Part shown: positions 1-7,921 of the stretch, piece by piece
Position numbering within the stretch: position 1 is the stretch's first letter
Layout: each line of letters begins with the position of its first letter
Assembly (NCBI GenBank): GCA_964607015.1
Contig: CAZSHN010000006.1
Location: 1 to 38,851, forward strand
Length of the DNA stretch: 38,851 bases
DNA from: CAYUNN01 sp964607015
GTDB lineage: Bacteria > Patescibacteriota > Minisyncoccia > Minisyncoccales > JAGGXC01
Reading direction: 5' to 3'
Made by a program: the position numbers and the translations under genes
The notes under the pieces: generated by a model
Database searches by the model: none
What the model saw: the letters and a program-made list of their open reading frames with translations, nothing else
Told to the model about the DNA's origin: nothing

Positions 1-556
1 CTCCAAGAGAAATAACAGCCACCTCTGTCGTTCCTCCTCCAATATCAATAATAAAATTACCTCCGGCATCCTGGACAGGCAATCGAGCCCCAATAGCTGC
101 AGCCATTGGCTGTTCTATTAAATAAACTTCTCTTGCTCCGGCACTCTTAGCTGCATCTTGAACTGCTTTCTTCTCTACTTCGGTAACCCCACAAGGAATT
201 CCAATAATTACTCTTGGTCTTAAAAATAAGCTAAATTTTCCTTGGTGAACTTTTTCAATAAAATATTTAAGCATTTGTTCTGTTACCTCAAAATCAGAAA
301 CTACTCCTTCTACCAAAGGTCTGGTAGCAACAATGTGAGCAGGAGTTCTTCCTACCATTCTTTTTGCCTCTTCTCCTATTGCTAACACCTGTCCTGTTTT
401 CTGATTAACAGCAACAACGGAAGGCTCAGAGATAACAATCCCCTCTCCTTTCACATAAACTAAAGAATTTGCTGTTCCTAAATCAATAGCTATATCTTTA
501 GCAAACTTTTCCTGAAATTTGTCTAATACATTAAAATGAAATTTCTTCTTTTTCAT
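1..556 (-). CDS. mreB: MreB, rod-shape actin homologue (N-terminal part, runs off the window)
   Basis: Translating the minus strand from the ATG at 556-554 gives 185 codons with no stop before the window edge. The start reads MKKKKFHFNVLDKF and then AIDLGTANSLVYVKGEG, the phosphate-1 ATP-binding loop of MreB. Later come VGRTPAHIVATRPL, IGIPCGVTEVEKKAV and the phosphate-2 loop IDIGGGTTEVAVISLG, all typical of MreB. MreB polymerises under the membrane and positions lateral peptidoglycan synthesis. The ATG overlaps the TGA of proS (ATGA), so the gene is probably translationally coupled to acs-proS rather than sitting with mreC-mreD, which lie at 33.8-35.1 kb. The C-terminal half is outside the window. 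Confidence 0.95.
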   Translation of the reverse strand, partial: MKKKKFHFNVLDKFQEKFAKDIAIDLGTANSLVYVKGEGIVISEPSVVAVNQKTGQVLAIGEEAKRMVGRTPAHIVATRPLVEGVVSDFEVTEQMLKYFIEKVHQGKFSLFLRPRVIIGIPCGVTEVEKKAVQDAAKSAGAREVYLIEQPMAAAIGARLPVQDAGGNFIIDIGGGTTEVAVISLG

Positions 557-1800
557 ATTATTTCTTTTACAAAACTAGAAAGATCTTTAATCTTTACCAT
601 TTTTATTTTTTCCTGATTTCTTTTTTTAATTTCAACCGAATCCTTCTTCAAAGTTTTCTCACTAACTACAATCCTATAAGGAACTCCTATTAAATCACAG
701 TCAGCAAACTTTTCTCCTGGATTCTTGTCTTCTCTATCATCATATATTACTTCTGCTTTAGCCTTTTGTAAAGTTTGATAGATTTTATCTGCTTCTTTTT
801 TAACTCCTTCGCCTAAGGAAATCAAATGAAAAGAAAAAGGAGCAACTTCTTTTGGCCAAATTATACCTTCTTTGTCATGAGAAATCTCCACTATCGCTCC
901 CATTAATCTCGGCAACCCTATTCCATAACATCCCATAACAACCATTTTCCTTTCACCGTCTTTGTCGGCAAACTTAAAGTCAAAAGGCTTAGTATATTTT
1001 TCTTTTAGCTTAAAGATGTTTCCTACTTCTATTGCTTTCTTCTTTTCAGTTAATTTCTTTCCGCATTCAGGGCAAGAAGAATTTTCTTTAATTATCTCAT
1101 CGTTAACAGCAATTTTACATTTAGTAGGGCAAATGTGAATAATATCCTCTCCTGAATCAGTGATAGTCTGAAATTCATGAGAATAATCAGAAAAGGTTCC
1201 ACCAGAAGCTAAGGTTAGATAAGTTTCTTTTTCAATCCCAAGTCTTTTAAATATCTTGAAATAGGAATTCTTAACTTTCTCGTAATAATCATTTAAATCT
1301 TCCTCTGAGGAATGAAAAGAATAAAGGTCTTTCATTAAAAACTCTCTTGTTCTTAAAAGACCTGACTTGGCTCTTAACTCATCTCTAAATTTATCCTGAA
1401 TCTGAAAAGCAGCAAAAGGAAGATCTTTATAAGAAGAAATATGCTTCTTAACCAAAGGAACTATTACTTCTTCATGAGTAGCCCCTAAAGCATAATTCAT
1501 TCCTGTTCTTCCTTCTAGCTTAAATAAAACATCTAAATCTTCCCATCTCTTAGTTTGATTCCAATTCTTTTTCGGAACCAATGCTGGCATCAATATTTCT
1601 TGAGCAGAAATATCTCTCATCTCTTCAGATATAACCTCCTTAATATTATTCAAAACTTTCAACCCTAAAGGAAGGAAACTGTAAACACCAGCAGCTAATT
1701 TATCAACAAAGCCTGCCCTTATCAATAATTGGGCAGCTTTGCTTTCTTCCTCTTTGGAAGACTCTTTAATTGTCTTTGTGAAAAGTTTTGATTGCAACAT
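553..1800 (-). CDS. proS: Prolyl-tRNA synthetase, short form without the editing insertion
   Basis: Class II aminoacyl-tRNA synthetase charging tRNA-Pro. Visible motifs are GATHEE (about residue 106), motif 2 around GLLRTREFLMKDLYSFH (148-163), motif 3 GCYGIGLPRLMGAIVE (290-305) and a C-terminal anticodon-binding domain from about 322. At 415 aa it is much shorter than the roughly 570-aa bacterial enzyme: the INS editing domain that normally sits between motifs 2 and 3 is absent. In that place there is a small four-cysteine element, CPTKC (224-228) and CPEC (243-246), likely a zinc knuckle. Loss of INS implies no cis-editing of Ala-tRNA-Pro. It abuts the acs stop with zero spacing and overlaps mreB by ATGA, so all three are one transcript. 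Confidence 0.96.
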   Translation of the reverse strand: MLQSKLFTKTIKESSKEEESKAAQLLIRAGFVDKLAAGVYSFLPLGLKVLNNIKEVISEEMRDISAQEILMPALVPKKNWNQTKRWEDLDVLFKLEGRTGMNYALGATHEEVIVPLVKKHISSYKDLPFAAFQIQDKFRDELRAKSGLLRTREFLMKDLYSFHSSEEDLNDYYEKVKNSYFKIFKRLGIEKETYLTLASGGTFSDYSHEFQTITDSGEDIIHICPTKCKIAVNDEIIKENSSCPECGKKLTEKKKAIEVGNIFKLKEKYTKPFDFKFADKDGERKMVVMGCYGIGLPRLMGAIVEISHDKEGIIWPKEVAPFSFHLISLGEGVKKEADKIYQTLQKAKAEVIYDDREDKNPGEKFADCDLIGVPYRIVVSEKTLKKDSVEIKKRNQEKIKMVKIKDLSSFVKEII

Positions 1801-3714
1801 TTATTTCACAGTTTTCTTAAGTTTGTCTACGCTTTCTGGATTAGCTAAAGTTGACAGGTCTCCCATCTCTCCTCCAACAAATAAATTCCTTAATATTCTT
1901 CTCATAATCTTTCCTGATCTAGTCTTAGGCAAGTCTTCAACAATGTATGCTGCTTTAGGTAAGGCAGTAGGACCTATCTCTTTTTTAACTTTATCAACTA
2001 TAAGTTTCTCAATCTCTTTCTGAGATTTCTTTTCTTTAAGAATAACAAACGCTATTGGAACTTCTCCTTTTATCTCATCTGGTATTCCCACAACAGCAGA
2101 TTCATTAATAGCAGGAATATGATTAATAGCGTCTTCTAATTCACCAGTACTCATTCTATGTCCAGCTACTTTTAAAACATCATCTACTCTCCCGACAATT
2201 CTAATCAAACCATTTTTATCTTTAACAGCAGAATCTGAAGTAAAGTAAATCTCTTTTCCATATTCACTCCAGTAAGTGCTAAGATATTTTTTAGGATTCT
2301 TGTAAACTCCTCTCAGCAAAGAAGGAGCAAAAGGAGGACGTAAAACAAGATTTCCTTCTTCTCCTTTTTTAACTGATTTTCCATTTTCATCTAAAATATC
2401 TGTTTGAATCCCTGGGAATGGCAATCCGGTACGAGAAGGTTTAAACGGACCAATTCCCGGCAAAGAAGTTAACAAGATTCCTCCTGTTTCTGTTTGCCAC
2501 CAAGTATCAACAATAGGACACTTCTTCTTTCCAATCTTCTCAAAGAACCACTTCCAGGCAGATTCATCTATTGGCTCTCCAACTGATCCAAGCAATCTTA
2601 GATTCTCAAAATCATGACCCTTGAGAATACCTTCTCCTAATTTCTTAAACATTCTGACAGCAGTTGGGGCGGTATAAAAGATAGTTACTCCATATTTATC
2701 AATAATATCAGCCCATCTGTCTTTTTCTGGCCAATCAGGAGCTCCTTCAAAGAGAAGATAAGTAGCTCCGTTTAATAAAGGAGAATAACAGCTATAGGTA
2801 TGACCAGTTACCCACCCCATATCAGAAGTGGACCAAAATATATCGTTATCTTTCCAATCGAATATTAATTTTCCTGTCCATAATGCTTGAACAGTATAAC
2901 CTCCGCAGGCATGAACACATCCTTTTGGCTTTCCAGTACTTCCAGAAGTGTATAAGATAAAGATTGGATCTTCGGCATCCATCACTCTTGGCTTACAATG
3001 TTCTGATTGTCCTTCAACAACATCATCCCACCATTTATCTCTATTCTTTTTCCAGGAAACTTTATTGTCAGCTCTTTTAACTACAATTACATCTTTAACA
3101 TCAGTATTCTTTACTCCCTCATCTGCTTTTTTCTTCAAAGGAACAATCCCGCCTCTTCTGTAATAACCATCTGCCGTAATTAAAACCTTAGCTTTGGTAT
3201 CTTGCAATCTTATCTTTAAAGCATTTGCACTATAAGCGGAGAAAACAACTGAATGAATTGCTCCTATTCTGGCACAAGCAAGCATTGCAATAACAACCTC
3301 TGGAATCATTGGTAAATAAATTCCTACCTTGTCTCCTTTCTTCACTCCCATCTTCTTCAAACCATTGGCAAATTTATTTACTTCTTTGTAAAGCTCGTAA
3401 TAAGTAAAAACTCTTGGTCTTTCTTCTTCTGGTTCTGGTTCCCAGATAAAAGCAACTTTATTCTTTCTTTGGTCTAAGTTCCTTTCAAATATATTATAAG
3501 TAATATTCAATTTCCCTCCTTTAAACCATTTAAAATAAGGGGGTTTGTGTTCAAAAATCTTATCCCACTTTTTAAACCAAACAATTTCTTCAGCTAAGCT
3601 AGCCCAGAACTTCTTTGGATCTTTGTTTGCCTTTTTATAAATCGACTTATTGTTAGCCCAAGCCTGTGCTTGAAATTCTTTTGTAGGATAATAGAGCTTC
3701 CCTTTTTTCTTCAT
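1801..3714 (-). CDS. acs: Acetyl-CoA synthetase (AMP-forming)
   Basis: ANL-superfamily enzyme making acetyl-CoA from acetate, ATP and CoA through acetyl-AMP. At 637 aa it is about the family length (about 650). The P-loop-like A3 motif YTSGSTGKPKG is at residues 255-265, DTWWQTETGG in the middle, and the C-terminal KTRSGKIMRRILRN carries the catalytic lysine that acetylation controls in the family. The N-terminal region (FWASLAEEIVWFKKW, FKGGKLNITYN) is typical of Acs rather than other acyl-CoA synthetases. First gene of acs-proS-mreB. No clear Shine-Dalgarno; an extended -10 element lies upstream at 3748-3753. In a reduced genome it could run as acetate activation. Confidence 0.96.
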   Translation of the reverse strand: MKKKGKLYYPTKEFQAQAWANNKSIYKKANKDPKKFWASLAEEIVWFKKWDKIFEHKPPYFKWFKGGKLNITYNIFERNLDQRKNKVAFIWEPEPEEERPRVFTYYELYKEVNKFANGLKKMGVKKGDKVGIYLPMIPEVVIAMLACARIGAIHSVVFSAYSANALKIRLQDTKAKVLITADGYYRRGGIVPLKKKADEGVKNTDVKDVIVVKRADNKVSWKKNRDKWWDDVVEGQSEHCKPRVMDAEDPIFILYTSGSTGKPKGCVHACGGYTVQALWTGKLIFDWKDNDIFWSTSDMGWVTGHTYSCYSPLLNGATYLLFEGAPDWPEKDRWADIIDKYGVTIFYTAPTAVRMFKKLGEGILKGHDFENLRLLGSVGEPIDESAWKWFFEKIGKKKCPIVDTWWQTETGGILLTSLPGIGPFKPSRTGLPFPGIQTDILDENGKSVKKGEEGNLVLRPPFAPSLLRGVYKNPKKYLSTYWSEYGKEIYFTSDSAVKDKNGLIRIVGRVDDVLKVAGHRMSTGELEDAINHIPAINESAVVGIPDEIKGEVPIAFVILKEKKSQKEIEKLIVDKVKKEIGPTALPKAAYIVEDLPKTRSGKIMRRILRNLFVGGEMGDLSTLANPESVDKLKKTVK

Positions 3715-3747
3715 AGATAACTTTATTTTTTATTTATTAATTACTCT

Positions 3748-3756
3748 ATTTTAACA
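3748..3756 (-). promoter_or_regulatory. Extended -10 promoter of acs-proS-mreB
   Basis: On the minus strand the sequence reads TGTTAAAAT, a TGn plus TAAAAT extended -10, about 35 nt before the acs ATG. The -35 region at 17 nt spacing is weak (TTTATT), as expected for an extended -10 promoter. It lies just past the terminator at 3787-3807, so a new transcript probably starts here. Confidence 0.5.
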
Positions 3757-3786
3757 GAAAGAAGGTTTTAAATAAAGTTTAAAAAA

Positions 3787-3807
3787 AACACTGTTTAGAA
3801 CAGTGTT
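3787..3807 (-). terminator. Intrinsic terminator after the 306-aa gene
   Basis: Perfect 9-bp stem AACACTGTT / AACAGTGTT with a 3-nt loop. Read on the minus strand it is followed by a run of eight U. It lies 27 nt beyond the stop of the gene at 3834-4754. Confidence 0.85.
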
Positions 3808-3833
3808 CTCAATGCAAGAAGTCAAATTATCTC

Positions 3834-4754
3834 CTATTCTTCAATCTTTTCCAAAATCTCACCTATTTCTACAAATTCTTCAGGAGGATTAATGTTTTGT
3901 TCTTGATTAAAATCAGAAAAATTAATCTTCGTCACCAATGATCTTGAACCATCATTTTCTTCATATTTAATTTGATAGAGATAGTAATCATCTTGATCAA
4001 TCCAAACTTCAAAATCTAAATCTTTTAAGTCACCAATCTTTATTTCGTCCTCTAAGGTGTTGCTCTGGTAATCAGCAAAATATTCAGAAACAAAATCTAA
4101 CCTATTCGCCATTCTCTGAATCTCTTCTTCATTTAAACTTATCAAATAATGATAATACATCTCCCCGTCAATCTCTTCATCTTCTAGCTCAGCCTTTATC
4201 TCATAATACTTTCTTTCAGTAAAAAGTTTTATTATTTCTTCGGTAAGCTTCTCCCACTCCTCTTCTGGCATCGAAAGAATAGGATGAGTTTTTGATATTT
4301 CTGAATCTGATAAACTGTCTAATGATTCTTGATCAATTTTAATCCATTTATAATCTCCGAATACAAATCTATTCTCTGTCATTTCTTCAATATTAATAGC
4401 GTAAGGTCCTGGGTTTAAATAAAAAACATCGTTCATAGTTAAAAACTCTACTCTTTCTGAAAACATAGGAATTTTAAAGCTTCCTTTTATTTTAGATTGA
4501 TTATCGTTAACTTTTTCTAGATCAAGATCAAATTCCGAACTAACAATAATGTTTTCCATTTCTAATTTAACTTCTCCTAAAGCATGGAAAGCATCCACTC
4601 TTTTCATTCTAAAAGCCATTTTAGCCAATGTTATCGTTGGAGAAGGACGAAACGGATTCCAGCTAGGATTCCAGACTTGAAGATAGAGCAAAAGATTGAC
4701 TGCTAAGACAGCAAAAATAAAAACAAAGATTAGATAGATTTTTTTATTTTTCAT
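3834..4754 (-). CDS. Membrane-anchored extracytoplasmic protein of unknown function
   Basis: 306 aa. One N-terminal hydrophobic segment (residues 5-27, IYLIFVFIFAVLAVNLLLYL) without a lipobox, then a hydrophilic acidic domain rich in beta-strand-like alternation (FHALGEVKLEMENIIV, FDLDLEKV, IKGSFKIPMF, WIDQDDYYLYQIKYEE). This pattern resembles the lipoprotein-localisation/LppX-like fold described in many Gram-positive and CPR genomes, but I cannot assign a family with certainty. No cysteine anchors or catalytic motifs are visible. It is a single-gene unit: its own extended -10 (TGTTATAAT) upstream and terminator 3787-3807 downstream. GGTGG lies only one base before the ATG, so the ribosome-binding site is unclear. 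Confidence 0.75.
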   Translation of the reverse strand: MKNKKIYLIFVFIFAVLAVNLLLYLQVWNPSWNPFRPSPTITLAKMAFRMKRVDAFHALGEVKLEMENIIVSSEFDLDLEKVNDNQSKIKGSFKIPMFSERVEFLTMNDVFYLNPGPYAINIEEMTENRFVFGDYKWIKIDQESLDSLSDSEISKTHPILSMPEEEWEKLTEEIIKLFTERKYYEIKAELEDEEIDGEMYYHYLISLNEEEIQRMANRLDFVSEYFADYQSNTLEDEIKIGDLKDLDFEVWIDQDDYYLYQIKYEENDGSRSLVTKINFSDFNQEQNINPPEEFVEIGEILEKIEE

Positions 4755-4777
4755 TCCACCAAAATTAATCTTGCCAT

Positions 4778-4786
4778 ATTATAACA
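4778..4786 (-). promoter_or_regulatory. Extended -10 promoter of the 306-aa gene
   Basis: Minus strand TGTTATAAT (TGn plus consensus TATAAT) 24-32 nt before the ATG at 4754. The U-tract of the upstream GAPDH terminator runs directly into it, so termination and re-initiation are packed together. Confidence 0.6.
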
Positions 4787-4788
4787 CA

Positions 4789-4816
4789 AAACCCCGGTAT
4801 TTTATTACCGAGGTTT
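4789..4816 (-). terminator. Intrinsic terminator after GAPDH
   Basis: Minus-strand RNA folds as AAACCUCGGUA / UACCGGGGUUU around a 6-nt AUAAAA loop, followed by a short U-rich stretch. The one mismatch in plus-strand reading (C with A) becomes a U-G wobble on the minus strand, which fits minus-strand transcription from gap (stop at 4839). Confidence 0.8.
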
Positions 4817-4838
4817 CAACAGTTCAAATAAATCTTCT

Positions 4839-5858
4839 TTAAATTTTCTTTCCAATAAACTCTATAAAGTCAGCGAATCTAGAGGCATATCCCCATTCAT
4901 TGTCATACCAGGAAAGCACTTTTACCATGTTTCCAATAGCATTAGTTGACTGAAGATCAACAGTAGAAGGTGTAGGATTTCCCTTATAATCAGAAGAAAC
5001 TAAAGGATTATCCTCTACTGCTAATGCTCCTTTTAAACTACTTTCCTTTGAGGCCTTTTTAAAAGCAGAATTAACTTTTTCAACAGTAACCTCTTTTTCT
5101 AGTTCACATACTAAATCAACAATAGAAACAGTGGGAGTTGGAACTCTTAAGGCCATTCCGTCTAATTTTCCATCAACTTCCGGAATAACCTTCCCAATTG
5201 CTTTTGCTGCTCCAGTGGTTGTAGGAATAATATTTTCTGCTGCAGCTCTTGCTCTCCTCAAATCTTTATGAGGCAAGTCCAGTATTCTTTGAGTGGTAGT
5301 ATAGCTATGAACAGTAGTCATAAAACCTTTCACCAGCCCAAATTCCTCATTCAATACTTTAACAACAGGAGCCAAGCAATTAGTAGTACAAGACCCCATA
5401 TCACAAATTAAATCCTTTTCTGGGTCAAACTTTTCATCGTTAATTCCTAAAAGATAAGAAGGAATTCCCTCGCTTTTAGCAGGAGCAGAAATGACCACTC
5501 TCTTTGCTCCAGCTTTTAAGTGCTTCTCTGAACCTTCTTTGTCTCTAAAAGCACCAGTACATTCTAAAACAACATCTACCTCTAATTTTTTCCAAGGAAG
5601 TTTTTCTGGATCCTCCTCAGAAAAAACTTTAATTTCTTTTTTCTCTCCCCCTTTCTTTACTACCAACCTATCCTTTGTCATAGAAACTTCATGATCGTAA
5701 ATACCGTAAACAGTATCGTATTTTAAAAGATGAGCAAGGGTTTCTGCGTCTGTTAAATCATTGATAGCAACGATCTCTAACTCAGGATGATCAGCTACAA
5801 TGCTTTTGAAAGCAATTCGACCTATCCGGCCGAAACCATTAATAGCAACTTTAGTCAT
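4839..5858 (-). CDS. gap: Glyceraldehyde-3-phosphate dehydrogenase, type I
   Basis: Glycolytic NAD-dependent oxidation of glyceraldehyde-3-phosphate to 1,3-bisphosphoglycerate. 339 aa, the usual length. The Rossmann motif INGFGRIGR is at residues 7-15, the active-site SCTTNCLAP has catalytic Cys157, and the base His184 lies in TTVHSYT. The C-terminal WYDNEWGYASR is the family hallmark. Residue 34 is Asp (INDLTD), as in NAD-preferring enzymes. It is the last gene of ROK kinase-glutaredoxin-gap, 21 nt after the glutaredoxin stop, and is followed by a terminator. No Shine-Dalgarno before the ATG, only an A/T-rich leader. Confidence 0.97.
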   Translation of the reverse strand: MTKVAINGFGRIGRIAFKSIVADHPELEIVAINDLTDAETLAHLLKYDTVYGIYDHEVSMTKDRLVVKKGGEKKEIKVFSEEDPEKLPWKKLEVDVVLECTGAFRDKEGSEKHLKAGAKRVVISAPAKSEGIPSYLLGINDEKFDPEKDLICDMGSCTTNCLAPVVKVLNEEFGLVKGFMTTVHSYTTTQRILDLPHKDLRRARAAAENIIPTTTGAAKAIGKVIPEVDGKLDGMALRVPTPTVSIVDLVCELEKEVTVEKVNSAFKKASKESSLKGALAVEDNPLVSSDYKGNPTPSTVDLQSTNAIGNMVKVLSWYDNEWGYASRFADFIEFIGKKI

Positions 5859-5879
5859 AATATTATATTAAATTAATTA

Positions 5880-6119
5880 TTAATTATCTATATTTAATAA
5901 TTTAGAAATTTTGTCTCTATCAAAACCAATCACAATTTCTCCGTCAATATCAGCAACAGGAACTCCCATCTGTCCTGATTTTTCAATCATTTCTTCTTGA
6001 GCTTTTTGGTCTTCTGAAACATCGATATCTTCAAAATCAATATCGTTCTTTTTCAAGAACTGTTTCAAGGTCACGCAGTAAGGACAAAATTTAGTAGAAT
6101 ATACTTTTACTTTAGCCAT
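5880..6119 (-). CDS. Glutaredoxin-like thiol-disulfide protein
   Basis: Small thioredoxin-fold redox protein of the NrdH/YruB type. I take the ATG at 6119-6117 as the start, giving 79 aa beginning MAKVKVYSTKFCPYC; the open frame extends 20 codons upstream but those residues overlap the ROK gene end and do not resemble the family. The CPYC active site is at residues 12-15, and the cis-proline loop is GVPVADIDGE with GFD near the C-terminus, as in single-domain glutaredoxins. It lies 13 nt after the ROK kinase and 21 nt before gap. The gap catalytic cysteine is oxidation-sensitive, so co-expression with a thiol reductant makes sense, but this is inference. Confidence 0.88.
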   Translation of the reverse strand: MAKVKVYSTKFCPYCVTLKQFLKKNDIDFEDIDVSEDQKAQEEMIEKSGQMGVPVADIDGEIVIGFDRDKISKLLNIDN

Positions 6120-6132
6120 AATAGTTTTTAAA

Positions 6133-7029
6133 TTAATTTTTATTCTTGAATAAGAGGCCTGCCCCGATTGCACCAGCAAACTCTCCTAGCTTTGTAATCC
6201 TTATTTTAGCAAACTTCTTAGACTCTGTTAAGAAAACTCTTTCTTCCAACTCTTCCCGAAGCGGTTTAAGAATAAGGGAGCTGGCTTTTGAAAAGCCACC
6301 TCCAATCACTATAACTTCTGGATCTAAAATATTAATTACGCTTGCCAATCCATCTGCTAAATTTCTAGCAAATTCTCTATAAAGATATTTAGCCTTCTTG
6401 CTTCCTTTTTTTGCTTTCTTCTCTATTTCTATTGAAGAAAGAGAAGTCCTCCTTTTAAAGAATTTTTCTGAAGCATAGCCCTCAAAACATCCCTTGCTTC
6501 CACAATTACAATCAAAACCTCTGTAGTCAAAAACCATATGCCCTATCTCTCCTGCTCTACCAAAAGCTCCTTCGTAAATTTCATATTCATTTCCTCTTTT
6601 AAAAACAATTCCTCCTCCAATCCCTGTTCCAACAGTGATCCCTACAATAATAGAACACCCCTTCCCTGCTCCAATCATTGCTTCTGCCAAAGCAAAGCAA
6701 TTACTATCATTTTCCAGCACTGTCTTAATTCCAATATCTTTTTCAATAAACTTTGCTAGAGAAAATCCTGTTAAGGTTTTCAAATTCGGTGGAGCTAATA
6801 TCTTTTCCTTCTTTTTATCTAGCAAAGAAGGAACTCCTATTCCGACACCAACAATCTCTGAGTCAGAAACATCTTCTGTCAAAATCCTAATATTCTTTTC
6901 AACAACAGCAACTATTTCCTCTTTTGTCTGAGGAGTCATTACTTTTTTAGTTTTTTCTTTTTTCCAATTTTTTAATAAAGCAAAGTTGATTTTGGTTCCT
7001 CCAATATCAACACCAACAGAATAATCCAT
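6133..7029 (-). CDS. ROK-family sugar kinase, probable glucokinase
   Basis: 298 aa. ATP-binding VGVDIGGTKINFALL at the N-terminus, sugar-site region LENDSNCFALAEA, GVGTGIGGGIV phosphate loop, and the ROK zinc/signature region FDCNCGSKGCFEGYAS. There is no N-terminal winged helix, so this is a kinase and not a NagC-type repressor. Glucokinase is the likeliest activity, given its operon with gap; fructokinase or another hexose kinase is possible. First gene of the operon, with a good promoter at 7060-7088. Confidence 0.88.
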   Translation of the reverse strand: MDYSVGVDIGGTKINFALLKNWKKEKTKKVMTPQTKEEIVAVVEKNIRILTEDVSDSEIVGVGIGVPSLLDKKKEKILAPPNLKTLTGFSLAKFIEKDIGIKTVLENDSNCFALAEAMIGAGKGCSIIVGITVGTGIGGGIVFKRGNEYEIYEGAFGRAGEIGHMVFDYRGFDCNCGSKGCFEGYASEKFFKRRTSLSSIEIEKKAKKGSKKAKYLYREFARNLADGLASVINILDPEVIVIGGGFSKASSLILKPLREELEERVFLTESKKFAKIRITKLGEFAGAIGAGLLFKNKN

Positions 7030-7059
7030 ATAATTTTATTTTAATCTTTGTTTTATTTT

Positions 7060-7088
7060 ATCATAATTTTAAAAAACTCTCACTTCAA
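7060..7088 (-). promoter_or_regulatory. Promoter of the ROK-glutaredoxin-gap operon
   Basis: Minus strand TTGAAG (7083-7088), 17-nt spacer, TATGAT (7060-7065). It lies about 30 nt before the ROK ATG and back to back with the plus-strand promoter at 7103-7111. Confidence 0.65.
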
Positions 7089-7102
7089 AGAAAAAAAATT
7101 AA

Positions 7103-7111
7103 TGGTACAAT
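7103..7111 (+). promoter_or_regulatory. Extended -10 of the plus-strand paralogue pair
   Basis: TGGTACAAT, a TGn plus TACAAT element ending 14 nt before the ATG at 7125. GGAGGA at 7112-7117 is a good Shine-Dalgarno 8 nt from the ATG but directly abuts this -10. A transcript starting 7 nt after the -10 would lack it, so either the -10 or the ribosome-binding site is not used as drawn. Confidence 0.45.
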
Positions 7112-7124
7112 GGAGGAATAGAGC

Positions 7125-7892
7125 ATGAATCAACTAAAAATAAATCGAAAAAAAGAGCTTTTAAAGAGCATAGAAAAAAGCACCAAGTCCGTAAGATCAA
7201 TGGTGTTTAGTTTTATTTTACTCTCTGCCCTTTTAAAGTTTATTTTTGGAATACCTCTGCCATATACAGTATTTATAGTAGAAATCGCATGGTTATCTCT
7301 GAGTTACGTTTTCTTCCATATTAACAAGAGAGCAAAAACAATATCTGGGATAAACAATATCCATTTTACTTGGATTATTCATGAATTATTATTTATTGCT
7401 ATTATTATCCACTACATAGGAGGAATAGCTTGGATTGGCCCTCTACTTTATGTTCTTTTTCCTATCTACGGAACGTTTCTTTTTGAAAAAAAACGAAGAA
7501 TAATGATGGCTATCTTGACTCTTATTTTTTTCATAATCCCTTCCCTGCTTCAATACTTAAAAATTATTCATCCTCATATTATATTTGAAGGATTAGATAT
7601 TTATAAAAACAATTATTTTGCCATTACTCTCTTTTTCGAAACAGGAATAATTATCTTCGCAATTATAGCCACTTCTCTTTTCAGAGATAAATTAGAAAAT
7701 AGGATGAAGGAACTTTCTTCTGCTTACAATAAATTAAATAAGATTAAAGAAAATCTTAAAAAACGAGACGAGGAATTAAAGAAAAGAGTGAAAGAGCTGG
7801 AAAGATTTTATAATATGACTGTTGGCAGAGAAATTAGAATGATAGAATTAAAAAAAATAATAAAGAAATTGAAGAAAAAGAATAATAATTGA
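7125..7892 (+). CDS. Six-TM membrane protein with C-terminal coiled coil (paralogue 1)
   Basis: 255 aa. About six hydrophobic segments between residues 25 and 190, then a charged coiled coil to the end (ENLKKRDEELKKRVKELE, then FYNMTVGREIRMIELKK). The architecture is that of the membrane sensor plus signalling helix of a histidine kinase, but no HisKA, ATPase, GGDEF or other output domain follows. The tail FYNMTVGREIRMIELKK resembles the helix found just ahead of kinase domains in sensor proteins. It is followed by an almost collinear paralogue of the same length. These two are the only confident plus-strand protein genes in the window. Function unknown; a detached sensor half or membrane scaffold is possible. 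Confidence 0.8.
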   Translation: MNQLKINRKKELLKSIEKSTKSVRSMVFSFILLSALLKFIFGIPLPYTVFIVEIAWLSLSYVFFHINKRAKTISGINNIHFTWIIHELLFIAIIIHYIGGIAWIGPLLYVLFPIYGTFLFEKKRRIMMAILTLIFFIIPSLLQYLKIIHPHIIFEGLDIYKNNYFAITLFFETGIIIFAIIATSLFRDKLENRMKELSSAYNKLNKIKENLKKRDEELKKRVKELERFYNMTVGREIRMIELKKIIKKLKKKNNN

Positions 7893-7921
7893 AAAATAGG
7901 ATTATTGCATTTTTGAAAAAC

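Noticed and set aside
7889..7921. TTG start for the second six-TM paralogue
   Set aside because: The ATG at 7922 gives gap-free alignment and identical length with paralogue 1.
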